Positions 11,701 to 20,162 of a stretch of 64,000 bases of DNA are shown here, one piece after another (position 1 is the first letter of the stretch; each line of letters opens with the position of its first letter). Both the position numbers and the translations under genes were made by a program. This stretch comes from Apiosordaria backusii (Eukaryota > Ascomycota > Sordariomycetes > Sordariales > Lasiosphaeriaceae). The DNA is taken from positions 372,001 through 436,000 of the forward strand of contig JAUKTV010000005.1 in NCBI GenBank assembly GCA_030549205.1, written 5' to 3'. The notes beneath the pieces are model-generated. The model was not told the origin of the DNA, did no database searches, and saw only the letters and a program-made list of their open reading frames with translations.

Positions 11701-12116
11701 TGGGGCATAGCACGAGTATTGGGGTTGGGGTTGGTAATAATACCTATAATAATGCAATGGGGGGAGGGGAAGAGATGATGATGATGATGACGAGCAGCAG
11801 TCCGGAGAGGAAGAAGACTGGGTTGGGGGGGAGTAGTAGTAGTAGCAGTCATATGGGGTTTAGGGATAAGCTGAGTGCGATTAGGCATAAGTTGAAGGAT
11901 GGGAGGGCGGGGGCGGGGGCGGGGGCAGGGGGGGAGCAGCAGCAGCAGCAGCAGCAGAGTGCAATGGCAACAGGGGGAGGGGGGCCGGGTGTATATAATG
12001 GGGATGGGGGAGCTGTTGTCGAAGAAAATGAGGCAGAGGAAGAGTATGGTGCAGGAGGAGGAGGAGGAGGGGGACTGTTGAGGACGTTGAGCCACAGGAG
12101 TTCCCGGAGAGGATGA
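2799..12116 (+). CDS. FMP27: Fmp27/Hobbit/BLTP2-family bridge-like lipid-transfer protein
   Basis: A single uninterrupted frame of 3,105 codons. The first about 30 residues form a hydrophobic anchor (FGILVLLYLSTFVLFAVI), as in the yeast Fmp27/Ypr117w, fly Hobbit and human BLTP2 family. Family landmarks appear in order: the GFWDK motif at about residue 1409, the SW region (WWSLFSGPLSLP) at about 1620, and WPPW at about 2185. Known members form a long hydrophobic groove that moves phospholipids at ER-plasma membrane contacts, so anchoring in the ER is expected. The last about 250 residues are low complexity, with Gln, Ser, Gly and Met runs (CAG-type and ATG-type repeats at 11400-12080). They are probably a disordered tail and are not part of the family core. 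The length is somewhat above the yeast protein. The start was chosen because the anchor follows directly. Confidence 0.93.
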   Translation: MALLNPTFMFGILVLLYLSTFVLFAVIRIITGLSIQRIGYFSFRRLSYTPRDGIRIDIRGLGLNVHRPTFSQPTWISIVVSELAVTVDIKELEGNKAAGVATGSEDSDSENDGDNEKTSSNGAASMPPAAEPLKIPKITRRETMSAGRSKTWKRLTKLKEKLKLLHRKVNWLRMVDVVATNSGVNIVDVGNVQVGSFTVAVDTRRKMVDQARFFLQGKAERSRQKQQAEWIVTLRSVLFTANGGESLEVLDSATLNIHGYLYEALDGLRDAAVSLKLGRLHIPYDDVSHSAALYKQIKSQCSQEFAKSDPMGVIVDQVIQEIDVPGSTTNHELMQTVSDSKELVSSILRGIKEVQFAVSYIGLAKKIDHVRPGGNPVLLNASMKEVGIDLHRLDPKSSAHRMYFPSKDTAHEALAAALSISIGLDDGHGKPERIMYIPMATTTVRTTLPSKTVELANEGTAEQRNANILFANSVVTSPSVDLDPRHLPLLIAMLRRKPKAPKSQPQTRHMLISRLLPKANIKFSMHEPVVRIALPPVHKGADPDDFDLIISSISSISLDMESFHSTVDQLHYSLAATMRLQTHHLYYQTSAGNEKIDLLETDSFDLKIQLSASPNVQVVATGNLQTFAIKMVRDEIGDGLRQIVRQLRLDVEPDKRASSKTPKHSNFLRAMPSWLLHFQLSCSDFSVEVAGVDKDISDESRGLAIQLDTWTTEYRAQRLDNLQRRPSRRRASSRGMMSPETDLLKTIPMSPRKKYHHDGDGRRISLHMRGFEAYMIEAEDKWEVEPFLNIPKLELAFSTLSDNQGPVFHIHSQIRTVLLQYSLYRHYAAAVAISVLRKAFMRTSTGPATPVPPSTPKMGARRLVVGHLSPPSGSNIPEFSLDSESFRSVQELVAVDFKATLIQVKADLPSDPQVMLQICNLEAGRHRWSPPFLHARLIRLYAEAPRMRRVWARIISIKNVRLDYRESRRKITGGGVQDERMFDVVSETIRVAVPHDLVVYKITDNFVNTVKSVQQLHHRFKTGTNEYILDKGPEGPRLLPKVSLRTKSLLFELEDGAFEWKLGVIYRAGKVEMMQRQAREEAFRVKVKKIHEEESKKGSTKLRTRSAASRGQTRTSGDSHPRSRSIGADQGRSGGEGRFRGRAPRYDPEGGCLGISGNARISISEARERLNIHNARSWKQRIDQQYEMSKNATKDLHAAFWGHNEVPDDWNDSEKILEIPQRPALMSALISDLHITLDKPSFPMKDLPDFLHKVGKGMPRDMQYALLVPMSVRIDMGEARISLRDYPLPFIHVPSTKSAQSARLPALSMTTDFVIAEEYRGPESMRKIKVQIVPGRNLDPTASNSGSFAVDVRRTIGPVKTFSDMVIDIHTGNPTRITWGPSYQPAIQDMMMAIESMTKPQLDPSEKVGFWDKIRLNFHSRVRVAWRGDGDVHLALKGSRDPYQVTGNGAGFIMCWRSDVKWNIHADDDPKRFMTVDSGEFVLAVPDYGHQVRETRRQHGEDESFTSDSSYKSGAAFKKVVMKLSGKVQVMAGLVFEKAIENGKRSFEFKPHYDVILKAPHLAKAEKGVPYDAFRGFRSQHIHLSVAVRAPVDREWTGSVTEPSRSYNTVHLTPRFFTHFFAWWSLFSGPLSLPIRQGALWPGREKNSKKFGRHLATIKYNVLLAPLFLSHIYKHKDVEDYTENAVSATGIKVRFDSWMLDLHMRREEFTTPDRGRNTQSRTSGMRIHAGQLDLISADVRAVSASIRGTTADAVMKHSLSTFITDQEGDGTDLSRFTIPDNDLTWIDMDDFVELDWILPTEPNPDTKILPLAFAPRVTYFRQTDIGGLIDGDPDRTSPFGQEPTHFCIMSHDDDPRRVQSQLIRRRLEQIDQQAETHRRTLGEIELRMVRGDTTTADLAAEYEILNRHTAVLHSRKVFLEGMLREMTPRAASCSDEDEESTATERDVRQDIRSDTDEPVTGEFASDFKNRFVVHNVQLKWNNTLRNIILRYMHQVGQRRGFVYYLSRPAVKFILDLVDEQTKSKTAATPTGTGKSPDANGKDRDIQKDIEDRIRKILGDGKKFSGSSGNIDAQHPGMADLSGGIADEFTTQNSYHVRLIAPQIQLQSDKNKKHVVLTTAKGMELKVVDVLEKSRISDNVSGLVQRRFLVNMDSTQFFVTHQKWFSTQLVSMYSGNTYGTPSGSSWPPWVPMEVMFDFQADPFGFKRVVQKTSAMLRYDKYNTLRLKYNDEVNTSESAAVDPLKDGNGGAQESRTDNLWVEFPQAHALCNSSQYYAIYVIVLDLLMYSEPLEKTRNERLEKIMLASDFSDLRGAPEMVIKLQERVRQLEDIKTHFQTHSRQMDKKGWQDRLVLERDLAACEDELFFMMKAITTSQRKFDHSTSSALLKWSITAKEIVWQLIRDNNEPLVELQLKDVEYDRTDNSDGSHINLIQVGRILGLNLLPNAIYPAMIAPYFEPSAGVVDIETMPMIRVYWNMLEAIAGIPIMDHFEVNLFPLKVQLEREVGKKLFEYIFPGIDGDTPTEGKNTSPFMIKQSITGEEEDEGDNMSISESLANQITDHLTVPGENEPEIPQFETRAGSLELRLRPTLTSDPDEDAPKHKALSIHSGEGNSFRLFRSGNGFKAVNKKRSYDSLRGTTPRPGVSRTNTSFSSISGDSRKGSRFGLRHRSTNTDDDKKAQSDDLTKMIDRASNYMTFAYIKMPSVVLCVSYKGKGERNFEDVHDFVFRMPTIEYRNKTWSNLDLALALKSRVIKALISHTGAIIGNKFSKHRPNIAQQSKLREIATSSVLLATPVGSSIAGGDSRENSGDDSSSIYGVGASPVDFSRSPPQSIRRSGTTASSSIPVPKSSASRSSSIASSQRSAILPLPPQQQQQQQQSSSGHGHVVVNTQAGGAIPTFLMTQPTSSTISSSSSQEGGNNKTGGFGSLLRPASSGWSKPFGGGGGSSNGQHGQQVKRPGSSGGLMGMGMGHSTSIGVGVGNNTYNNAMGGGEEMMMMMTSSSPERKKTGLGGSSSSSSHMGFRDKLSAIRHKLKDGRAGAGAGAGGEQQQQQQQSAMATGGGGPGVYNGDGGAVVEENEAEEEYGAGGGGGGGLLRTLSHRSSRRG

Positions 12117-12746
12117 GGTAGTCTGGTTGGGATGATGGGGTGGTGGTATCAAGAAGGAAGCATAGCATGAGCGTTTTGCGTAGCCCGTTGTTCTTTTTTT
12201 CTTCCTCTCTTCTTCTTCTCGGTATAACATTTTTGGCTGTTGTTTTTCTTTTCCAACATCATTGCGATTGGGAATAACAATTGCGATTAAACCAACACCT
12301 AACTCCTTATTAGTATAAAACGCGGGCTAGCATACTGCCGTTGGGGAGGGAGAGGAGAGTGTTGGAGTGAGAAGTGAGAAGTGAGCTTTGCATTTACATA
12401 CCTTACCTACGTGGGAGTTCATCAAAGGGTGGGTGGGCATATATTCGGTGAAAAGGGAGGAGAGTAAATAGACAACAGTGGTATATATATAACAATGGAA
12501 ATAAATCCATCATATTTCAAATTTCCCCAGCTTTATACGATTGCGATTCATGTTTCACTGTAGTAAATAGTAAATTGATTGAGCCAACTAATATCATCAG
12601 CTCCTGCTTTGCTTTTATGTTTGTTTGGTCCCTGTGTAAACCCATCCATCCACCCTACCCGCTCTAACTACTCCCCAACACCAAAATATCTAATGCCATG
12701 CGCCATACAGTAATCATTTCATAACCTTTTCTTCATCCTCACCATA
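12117..12746. other. Convergent 3' region of FMP27 and CSN5
   Basis: The two flanking genes converge here, so the region holds both 3' untranslated ends. It is AT-richer than its neighbours, with runs such as TATATATATAAC near 12482. No coding sequence is seen. Confidence 0.45.
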
Positions 12747-13941
12747 TCATCTCCCTTCTTTTCTCACCACTTCACTCATGCTTACACCCCCACAACCCCC
12801 CATCTTCGCCCTCTCCCTCAACCCCCCAAAAATGCTCTCCTTCACCTCCGCCGCCATCAACCCCGCCCTCTCCTTCACAGCAACCTGCCCAACATCCCTG
12901 GCAATCTTTTCCAACTCCTGAGATTTTCCCTTATGCCCTGAGGATGATGAACTCCCACCACCACCACCAGACACCAACCCGCTCAACGCGGCCCTCCTCG
13001 CACTCCCGCCACTCAGTCTGTCCCCCGCCACCCCAGGCCCAACAAACTCCCTCACCTTCCCCCCCAAATCCCTCATCTGACTACTCGCAAAATCCCTATT
13101 CGTCAACAGCGGATTCCCCGCCAGCGTCCCAACCCAGTACTTATTCCACAGCGCATCCAACAGCTTGTTATCCAGCGTGCTCTTGAAATGCTCCACTTCC
13201 AATGCGTAATACTTGCTCGCATGCGCGCCAAAGTCCTCCATTTTCCCCAACGGCACACTCTTATCCCCTCCCCCCGTACCCGTAGCCCCCACCCCCGGCG
13301 GCGAGTAATTCTCCGGATACGTCCTAAAAGCCCCAATATCCACCTTCCCCCCGGCCACGGTCCGGTCAGGATCAACCACAATCGCCACCATCGGCCCCTG
13401 CAGCTGCTGCAGCTTTTGAGTTTCCACATCAATCCCGCTCAGCCAGCACCCGTACCCCGGGTGCGAGTGATACCACCCGACCACATTCTCCTGCCTGCTC
13501 TCCTCTCTGCAGCCGCTGAGATACTGCACGAGATACTCGTCTGCTTCGCCCTGGGCATTCACCCTGGTTTCGGTCCCCTCGACGGGCAGGCGGAAGGCGT
13601 CGGTGACGACAAAGGTGGAGCGGTCGACGAAGCCTTGCATCATGCCCATTACTTCGAGCGAGCCCCCGCTGCGGGCGTGCATGACCATTTTTAGGAGGGC
13701 GACGGGGGAGATGCGGACGGTTTTGAAATAGTGGGGGTCGAGGACCCAGGGTTTGGAGGCGTGGTCGCCGGAGTGGGAGGGGGGCTGGTTGGAGGGGGTG
13801 AAGTGGGTGTAGGAGTAGAGGGCGTCGAGGTGGTGGGAGGTTAGTTTGTCTGTGAGGGGGAGTTCTGGGTCGATTCGCAGGAGAGTTAGCAATCTAGGAT
13901 GGGCTATATGTGATTGCTGAAGGGAGGGAGGAGGTACCCAT
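12747..13941 (-). CDS. CSN5: COP9 signalosome subunit 5 (JAMM deneddylase), 2 exons
   Basis: CSN5 is the catalytic subunit of the COP9 signalosome and cleaves NEDD8 from cullins. The model joins 13941-13938 (ATGG) to 13864-12747, giving 373 aa. The 73-nt intron starts GTACCT, has GCTAAC as branch site and ends CCCAG. This gives an N-terminus MELPLTDKLTSHHLDALYSY that leads into the conserved DPHYFKTVRIS block. The JAMM zinc site is intact: Glu72, then His134-Ser-His136-Pro with Asp147 (HSHPGYGCWLSGID), H-x-H-x10-D as required. The usual MPN core covers about residues 45-200. The C-terminal region has Gly/Ser-rich linkers. Without the splice the frame extends upstream to 14144 as a Ser-rich peptide unlike any CSN5, so I prefer the spliced start. 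The first exon holds only four coding bases. Confidence 0.93.
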
Positions 13942-14478
13942 GATTGCGGATCTCGGTAGCCCGACCGACTGGTTGATGGTGGAGAGTGATAGTTTTCGCT
14001 TCCTCGCTTGAAGTTTTGGGATAGGCTTCTTTGAAATAGCGGTAGAAGTCGCCGGTGATGAGGAGAGAGGAAAGCTTGAGTCGTTGTTTGTTGGAGAAGT
14101 TGGAAGCTGGAGCTGGCTGAGCTGCAGCCTGCTGTGGTCGACAATGGAGGGGTCGCACTGATAAGATAAGCAAGCTACCCCCTGCCTGCCGTCAAGGTGC
14201 CAGGGCTCGACTTCCCCTTTCCAGAGACCCAGAAACAGCAAGAGAAGGCAATCAGATCTATCAATTGGTAAGTTGGTATTGTTCACTAGCTAACATTACA
14301 GCTCATAAAACAAGAAGTAGAGTTTTGTAACATCATCAACGACTCCATACCCATGTCCACGCCCTGTATTACGGCTCTGTTTTCCTTTTTTCTTCCTTCT
14401 ACAGCCTCCTTTTCTATCTTACAAAACCGGTCATACCAACACACAATCCAACACCTTTTCATCCCACCCCTTCACTAT
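13942..14478. other. CSN5 promoter/leader and mt-GluRS 3' end
   Basis: This lies between two minus-strand genes. It should contain the CSN5 5' leader and promoter and the 3' end of the synthetase transcript. Open frames in all three minus frames here differ in sequence, and none joins convincingly to CSN5. Confidence 0.4.
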
Positions 14479-16905
14479 CTAGACGTCAATCACATCCGTA
14501 ATATCAGGGATAACATCAGTCCAAGAAGACTCTGCTGCTGCCACCGTCTCCCCTGTGCCAGCAGCTGCCCCCGTCTTCCCTGAGATTCCTTTTCCCCCAA
14601 CCAGCGCTGCTTCCCCAACTGCAGCCGTGGTAAAAATATCATTATCTTTGCCACCATCTCCCCCGTTTTCCTGCACAACCTCCATAGCCACTTGTCCGGC
14701 CTGTTCTAACCTCCTGATCGCCTCTTCTTTGCCCAGCACTTCCATACTGAGCGGGACTGTGAGGCCCTCCTCCCCAGCAAGGACCGCCCAGCGACATACT
14801 TTCCATGTATTCTTCACATGCTTCTCCCCCTCTTTGTATCCAATAGCCTCCTTTCTCTCTGCCAGAAACGAAGAGATATTCTCTTTTGTCCAGTCTTCTT
14901 CGGGGAGGGTACTTAACTCTGAAACGAGGTAATTGATCGCATCGATGAAAGAACAAGCTTCGCCGTGGAGGGTGATGGACTGAACATCGATGTTTGATTT
15001 GATGAGGGAAGCCCGTAAAGCGAAGGAGGAGAGAGTCCAGTGTAAATACCGGAGCGGATAAAACGCCGTTGGTGTTGAGAGCTGTTGTCCAGAAGGGACG
15101 ATTTCGTCACTGTTGGTGGGAGTGGTGGTGGTCTTGGGGGGTTGAGGGTTAGACTTGAGGATTATCTGCACCAGGTCGGCTACGTAGGGCGCACTAAAGA
15201 TTCGGGGGTTAGGGATCCGGTCCCCCAAGAGGTGAAGACCTAAGCTTTCGGGAATCTCTGGGGAGGGAGAGCGGGAGCGGAGGGATTCAACTGAAGATAA
15301 AAAGTCCATAAAGGGGTCGATGTGCCGAGATTTGAGGTCGGCGGCCAGAGATGGGTTGGTGGGGAGGGTTTGAGGGAGGAGTTTGAGGTGTTGGGTTTGG
15401 AGGAAGGAGAGCTTGGAGAGGGAGACAATGATGTCGCCTTTAGAGAATTTGAGGTTAAACTGGAGATTAAATGTCAGTTGCTGGTGCTGATGGACAGACA
15501 ATAGATGGGCAAAAAGGAGTGGTGATGTTGGTAAGGATGAGCTAGGGGGCTTACAATGTCCACCATGTCGTCTAAGCTCATGACGTCTCCGTTCTGGCCG
15601 GACTTCTTTTTGGCACCTCCGGCGGCGGCGTCCCGTCCGCGCCAGCCTAGCAGGGCCACAAAATTTAGAAGGGTCTGGGGGAGGATGCCATGATCTTGGT
15701 ACCAGGCCATGCTCACACCACTGTGGCGCTTGCTGAGTTTTTGACGGTTCTCGTCGACGAGCAGGCCTAGATGGCCGAACTGTGGGGGGGTCCAACCGAA
15801 TGCGTTGTAGAGCTCAACATGTTTTGGTGTGGATATGAGCCATTCCTGGGTTTCCTGGGTTAGTTCTGCCGATCTTGAAAAAGGTTTATTTACTTACAGC
15901 CCCTCTGATCACATGGGTGATTTCCATGTGTTTATCATCCACCACATTAGCGAAGTGGTACGTCGGGAAACCATCTCGCTTGATGATGATGTAATCATCT
16001 TCGGGCTCCTTTTTCCGGAAGTGGTTGTAGACAATGTCTCTAACGGCGGTTGGTGTTTTTGAGCTTCTGAATCTGATAGCAAACTTCTCGCCCTTGTGTG
16101 CTCGCTCCTCGGACTCGGCGGGGGAAATATGACTGCATGTCCCAGGATACAGAGTTGGCTGCCCTGCTGCATTTGAAACTCTCTTGTGCTCTTCCAAGGC
16201 TTCCGGCGTGCAAAAGCACCGGTAGGCTTTACCTTCAGCCACGAGCTTGTCGGCATGTTCATGGTACAGAGGCAATCTTTCAGACTGAGTCAGTCAGTGT
16301 CAATGTTTTGACGTGTCCCTAGGGCCAAATCTTACTTGTCTGTATGGACCAAAAGGCCGGTTCACATCGGGTCCTGTCAAATTTATGTGTTAATGAGCCT
16401 GGTCAAACTGACTCGAGCGGATTGTAAGATACCTTCATCCCATGAAAGACCAGCCCATTTCAGGTCCTCGTATAATTTGGATTCAGCATCTGGAACAAGA
16501 CGGCTCTGAGATGAATGTATGAGTTCACTTGATCGATATGAGATTGTGGCCGAGAAAACTGAAGAGAATAATCACCTGATCGGTATCTTCAATTCGAAGC
16601 ACAAACTGACCACCGGTAGCTCTGGCGAGAAGGTAGTTGAACAAAGCGGTTCTTAATGAGCCGAGATGAAGGTATCCTGTTGGTGAAGGAGCGAATCGAG
16701 TACGGCATGGTGTGTCCGGGAGCTGGACCCTGTTTTCTCTAGCTTGCCGATCTGGGTTGTGTGAGAGGCTCGATGAGCATGAAAAACACAAGCGTTGCTG
16801 AAATAAATGTGAGGCTTGTTGTGATTGCCTCAACGAGGCGAGAGCTTTCCACCGACCATAAGTTGACCACACCTGCCGTCCCGGAAGGCGGATTCCCCCC
16901 ATCAT
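14479..16905 (-). CDS. MSE1: Mitochondrial glutamyl-tRNA synthetase, 6 exons
   Basis: This enzyme charges mitochondrial tRNA with glutamate. Exons are 16905-16576, 16505-16433, 16373-16336, 16284-15898, 15845-15555 and 15459-14479. All junctions keep frame (699 aa), and the five introns are about 50-95 nt. The N-terminus (MMGGIRLPGRQVWSTYGRWK) is basic and amphipathic, as in a mitochondrial presequence. An in-frame ATG at 17040 is a possible longer start. The class I signature is APSPTGYLHLGS, with the HIGH-type His at residue 80. IEDTDQ and the downstream SRLVPDAESKLYEDLKWAGL block are typical of bacterial-type GluRS. The KMSKS-type loop is KLSKR at about 312-316. The C-terminal about 330 residues form the anticodon-binding part and end in a variable Ala/Gly-rich tail. 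Bacterial-type features separate it from the cytosolic enzyme. Confidence 0.93.
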
Positions 16906-17950
16906 CTTCAAGTTTCGAGACTGCCCAATCTCAGAAAGAATTGACTGTGTAAGTGAGGCAGCGGTGCTGAGAGCGCTGAGCCAAGACGACTGAGCCACAA
17001 TGTTCAAAGGTGGGTGGGGGCTTTGAGTGTGGAGGTGCATGTGGCATCCTGCCCCTGCCAGTCAAGTCTTGGCATTGGACCCCAGACCCCGCTGGAGATA
17101 AGAATTTCATGTGGGGTTGCCGTTCGATAAGAGCTTGAGATGGGATTTCGTGATTCTCGTCATTTTGGCATTCCGTCATGACCGTGGTATCTAGGTACCT
17201 GCTACTTGGTCAGTCATGTTGGTGCGGGAGAATGATTTCTTCTGGATAGAAGGTGTCAATGAAAGCACTCTGAGATTCATCATCATAGAGGCCTTGGGAA
17301 GGCAACCCTGAGCCGTCGTAATGCAAACCTGCAATCTGAAATGTTGCTCAGGCATTTCGGACATTGCTACATGCAGGCCACGATGCGGACATGAGGCGTC
17401 CATTGCAATATCAGATATCACTTGCCATAGCCAACCGGCTCCGAATGATCTCACCATCATGGATCCCCATTGTGTTCGTCCTTAGTCCTACTGTTTGGAA
17501 ATAGAGCCATGTCTTTGGATGTAACAGGGAGTCCTTCAAGACTGTGGCGGGAGCATGTCAGAAACCCAAGTCTGAAGACCCTAAGAGCAAATAATTTGTT
17601 TCACCTCCCTTTATCTAAAGTTTGCACAGAGACAAAGCTTAAAGATACAGGCTGTTTGCTCACAGAATAAAAGTTGGGAGTCCTGGTCCAGATCCCAGCA
17701 CTCTGCCCTGGAGCTGACTTTTTCTCGCTACAGCCTGGAAACGCGGGGCGCAACCTTCACGAGGTGGGCTAAAATTTCAGTTACAACACCACTGCTACTG
17801 CCCCAAGGCTTGCCATCCATCACCTTTCACCACCACCCCGCCATCTGCCAAACACCAAAAGTCGCAATTTCACCGACAGTTGCGACGTGCACGGATATCG
17901 CCATCCAGATAAACTTACCAGATATCCGCTATTAACGACGTCTTGCAATC
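16906..17950. other. Bidirectional promoter region, mt-GluRS and XDJ1
   Basis: About 1.05 kb separate the two divergent start codons, so promoters of both genes are expected here. An 89-codon open frame on the minus strand (17460-17191) lacks recognisable features. I see no RNA gene. Confidence 0.4.
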
Positions 17951-19429
17951 ATGGACGGACAAGAGGAGGATATTGATCTCTACGGTGAGTCGCACATTGA
18001 AACTGACTTCGTCCTCTTCCATCCTGACGGCTGCTGACTCTCATTTTTCCTTACGCACAGCTCTCCTCGGCGTAGACAAGTCCGCCAGCCCTAATGACAT
18101 TAAAAAGGCCTATCGCAAGGTGAGTTTTGTGCGACCATGGGCCGTACTCGTCCCCTTCCGACGAGCAAGTACTAACCGTGACCTACCAGTTGGCCCTTCA
18201 ACACCATCCCGACAAGGTCTCCGAAGACAAGCGTGTCGAATCCGAAGCCAAGTTCAAGGCCATAACACAAGCCTACGAGATTCTTCGCGATGACGAGAAG
18301 CGAGAGCTCTATGATACTCACGGCATGGCGGCCTTTGACCCAACAAGAGCCGGTGGTCCGGGTGGTCCGGGTATGGACATGAACGACCTCCTTTCCCAGA
18401 TGTTCGGTATGGGCGGCATGGGAGGTATGCCCGGTGGCGGCCGTGGGATGCCCAGACGCCCCAGGCGCAGCCCCGACGAAGAGCAGGCGTACAAGGTGAC
18501 GCTGGAGGAGCTGTATAAGGGCAAGACCGTGAAGTTCGCCGCTGAGAAGCAGGTCGTGTGCAGCCAATGCAAGGGCAGCGGTGCGAAGGAGAAGGTTCAG
18601 CCAAACCCATGCGAGAAGTGCCGCGGCCAAGGTGTCAGAGAGATTCTCCGTCCATTCGGCCCCGGTCTGGCTCGTCAAGAGATCATTCGTTGCGACCACT
18701 GCGAGGGTTCTGGTAACTACTACAAGGAGAAGGACAGGTGCAAGAAGTGTAAGGGTAAGCGGACTGTCAGGGAGAAGAAGGCCCTAGAGCTCTACATCGA
18801 CCGCGGCTCCATGCAAGGAGACCGGATCGTTCTCCAGGGTGAGGCCGACCAGTTGCCTGATCAAACCCCTGGCGACTTGATTTTCCACCTTGTCGAGGAG
18901 CCTCATGACGTCTTCACCCGTATTGGCCACGATCTTTCAGCCGACCTCAATGTCACTCTTGCTGAGGCTCTCACGGGCTTCTCCCGCGTTGTCGTCAAGC
19001 ACCTTGATGGCAGAGGCATCTACATCAACTACCCTCGCGGCAAGGTCCTTCGTCCTGGCCAGGTCCTCAAGGTCGAGGGCGAGGGTATGCCTCACAAGCG
19101 CGGCGAGGCCAAGGGTGACTTGTACCTTGTCGTCAAGATTGAGTTCCCCAAAGACGGCTGGCTCGAGAACGACAGCGACTACGAGGCGCTCAAAAAGCTT
19201 CTCCCTCCCCCGGGACCCCCCATTGCCGCCGACGAAATTGATGAGGTCGAATTTAAGGATGATGCGGACATTGAAGAGGTATGTTTTCTATGATTTGCAC
19301 CGATTGCCCAACGGGTGCTAACACAAATTGCAGATGGGCGCACACCAAGGAGACCCGAGGTACAGCGGCGGTGAGTGGGAGGATGACGAGGATGAGGGTG
19401 AGGGTGGCCCTCAGTGTGCTACACAGTAA
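17951..19429 (+). CDS. Class A DnaJ co-chaperone, Xdj1-like, with CaaX box; 4 exons
   Basis: This is an Hsp40 that delivers clients to Hsp70 and stimulates its ATPase. Exons are 17951-17984, 18061-18119, 18190-19278 and 19334-19429 (425 aa). The J domain covers residues 9-76 with HPD at 37-39. A Gly/Met-rich linker follows, then four zinc-binding repeats (CSQCKGSG, CEKCRGQG, CDHCEGSG, CKKCKGK) and the C-terminal substrate domains. The protein ends CATQ, a CaaX motif fitting farnesylation, so it can attach to membranes. The N-terminus (DLYALLGVDKSASPNDIKKA) resembles yeast Xdj1 more than Ydj1. Yeast Xdj1 acts at the mitochondrial TOM complex, and the subfamily choice is a judgement. Orthology to Ydj1/Mas5 is the alternative. 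Confidence 0.9.
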
Positions 19430-20095
19430 AAGAGGTTCTCCATCGGTGTGGGATTCTGGTGGGTGAGGCCGCTTGTCGAAAGACAAAATTAGATGACTTC
19501 AAGGCTCGTTCACTGCTGTGGTCTTAGGGGACCACATCTTAGTGAAAAGCCGCGCCTTCTGACTGCCCCTGGATAGTAGGATTTCAGTGCAGGCTATGAG
19601 ATAGTACGCCGTGGGGAGGCTTCCTCGACGACGGCGGGTTTCAGAATCAGGCATCGATAGATGATAACGTAAGGTCTCACGAGAGGACCACTTGCTGTTC
19701 ATGGAGGGTTGTGTAGCATTTTTCCAGCACATAGGCTCAGACCCACATAATGATTCATGGCTTTTCTGGTTTCCTAACATTCTCTCTGTTGACGGTGATG
19801 GGTGGTCTCAATGTTACCACCAAAGGAATTCTATCTCCCCGTTTGCGTTTGTTGCATTTCGATGACGGCGAACTCTTATCGATAAGGAATCAAGGCCCCA
19901 CAAATCTAACAGTCTGTGCCGCTGCTGCCAAGATTCCGTGAGTTAGCCTCTGCGCACAGGCCACGCACTGTTAACAATTTCCCGCACCAGCCCTAAGCCC
20001 ACCAGCTCTCTCAATTTCTGGAATTTTTCCCAAGGTAGGTCCCGATATCGACGCCAGCCCATTGTCCACCATCAATCCGACAAAACACCGTCAAG
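19430..20095. other. XDJ1 3' region and RPL32 promoter
   Basis: This lies between two plus-strand genes. The last part (about 19970-20095) is pyrimidine-rich and should hold the RPL32 promoter and first noncoding exon. It includes GCCCTAAGCCC at about 19991. No coding sequence is supported. Confidence 0.4.
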
Positions 20096-20162
20096 GTATG
20101 TAACCAGCACCCCCGTTGCCATCCTTCAATTGAATCGATTGATTTCTAACATTTTTTTTAAG
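20096..20162 (+). other. Predicted 5'-UTR intron of RPL32
   Basis: GTATGT starts at 20096, TTTCTAAC lies near the end, and a T-run leads to AAG at 20162. The next base is the A of the RPL32 ATG. Donor, branch site and acceptor are all consensus, and the length (67 nt) matches the other introns here. Splicing would put the noncoding exon directly against the start codon. Confidence 0.75.

Noticed and set aside
13942..14144. N-terminal extension of CSN5 to 14144
   Set aside because: Ser-rich sequence unlike CSN5; a good intron explains the start better.
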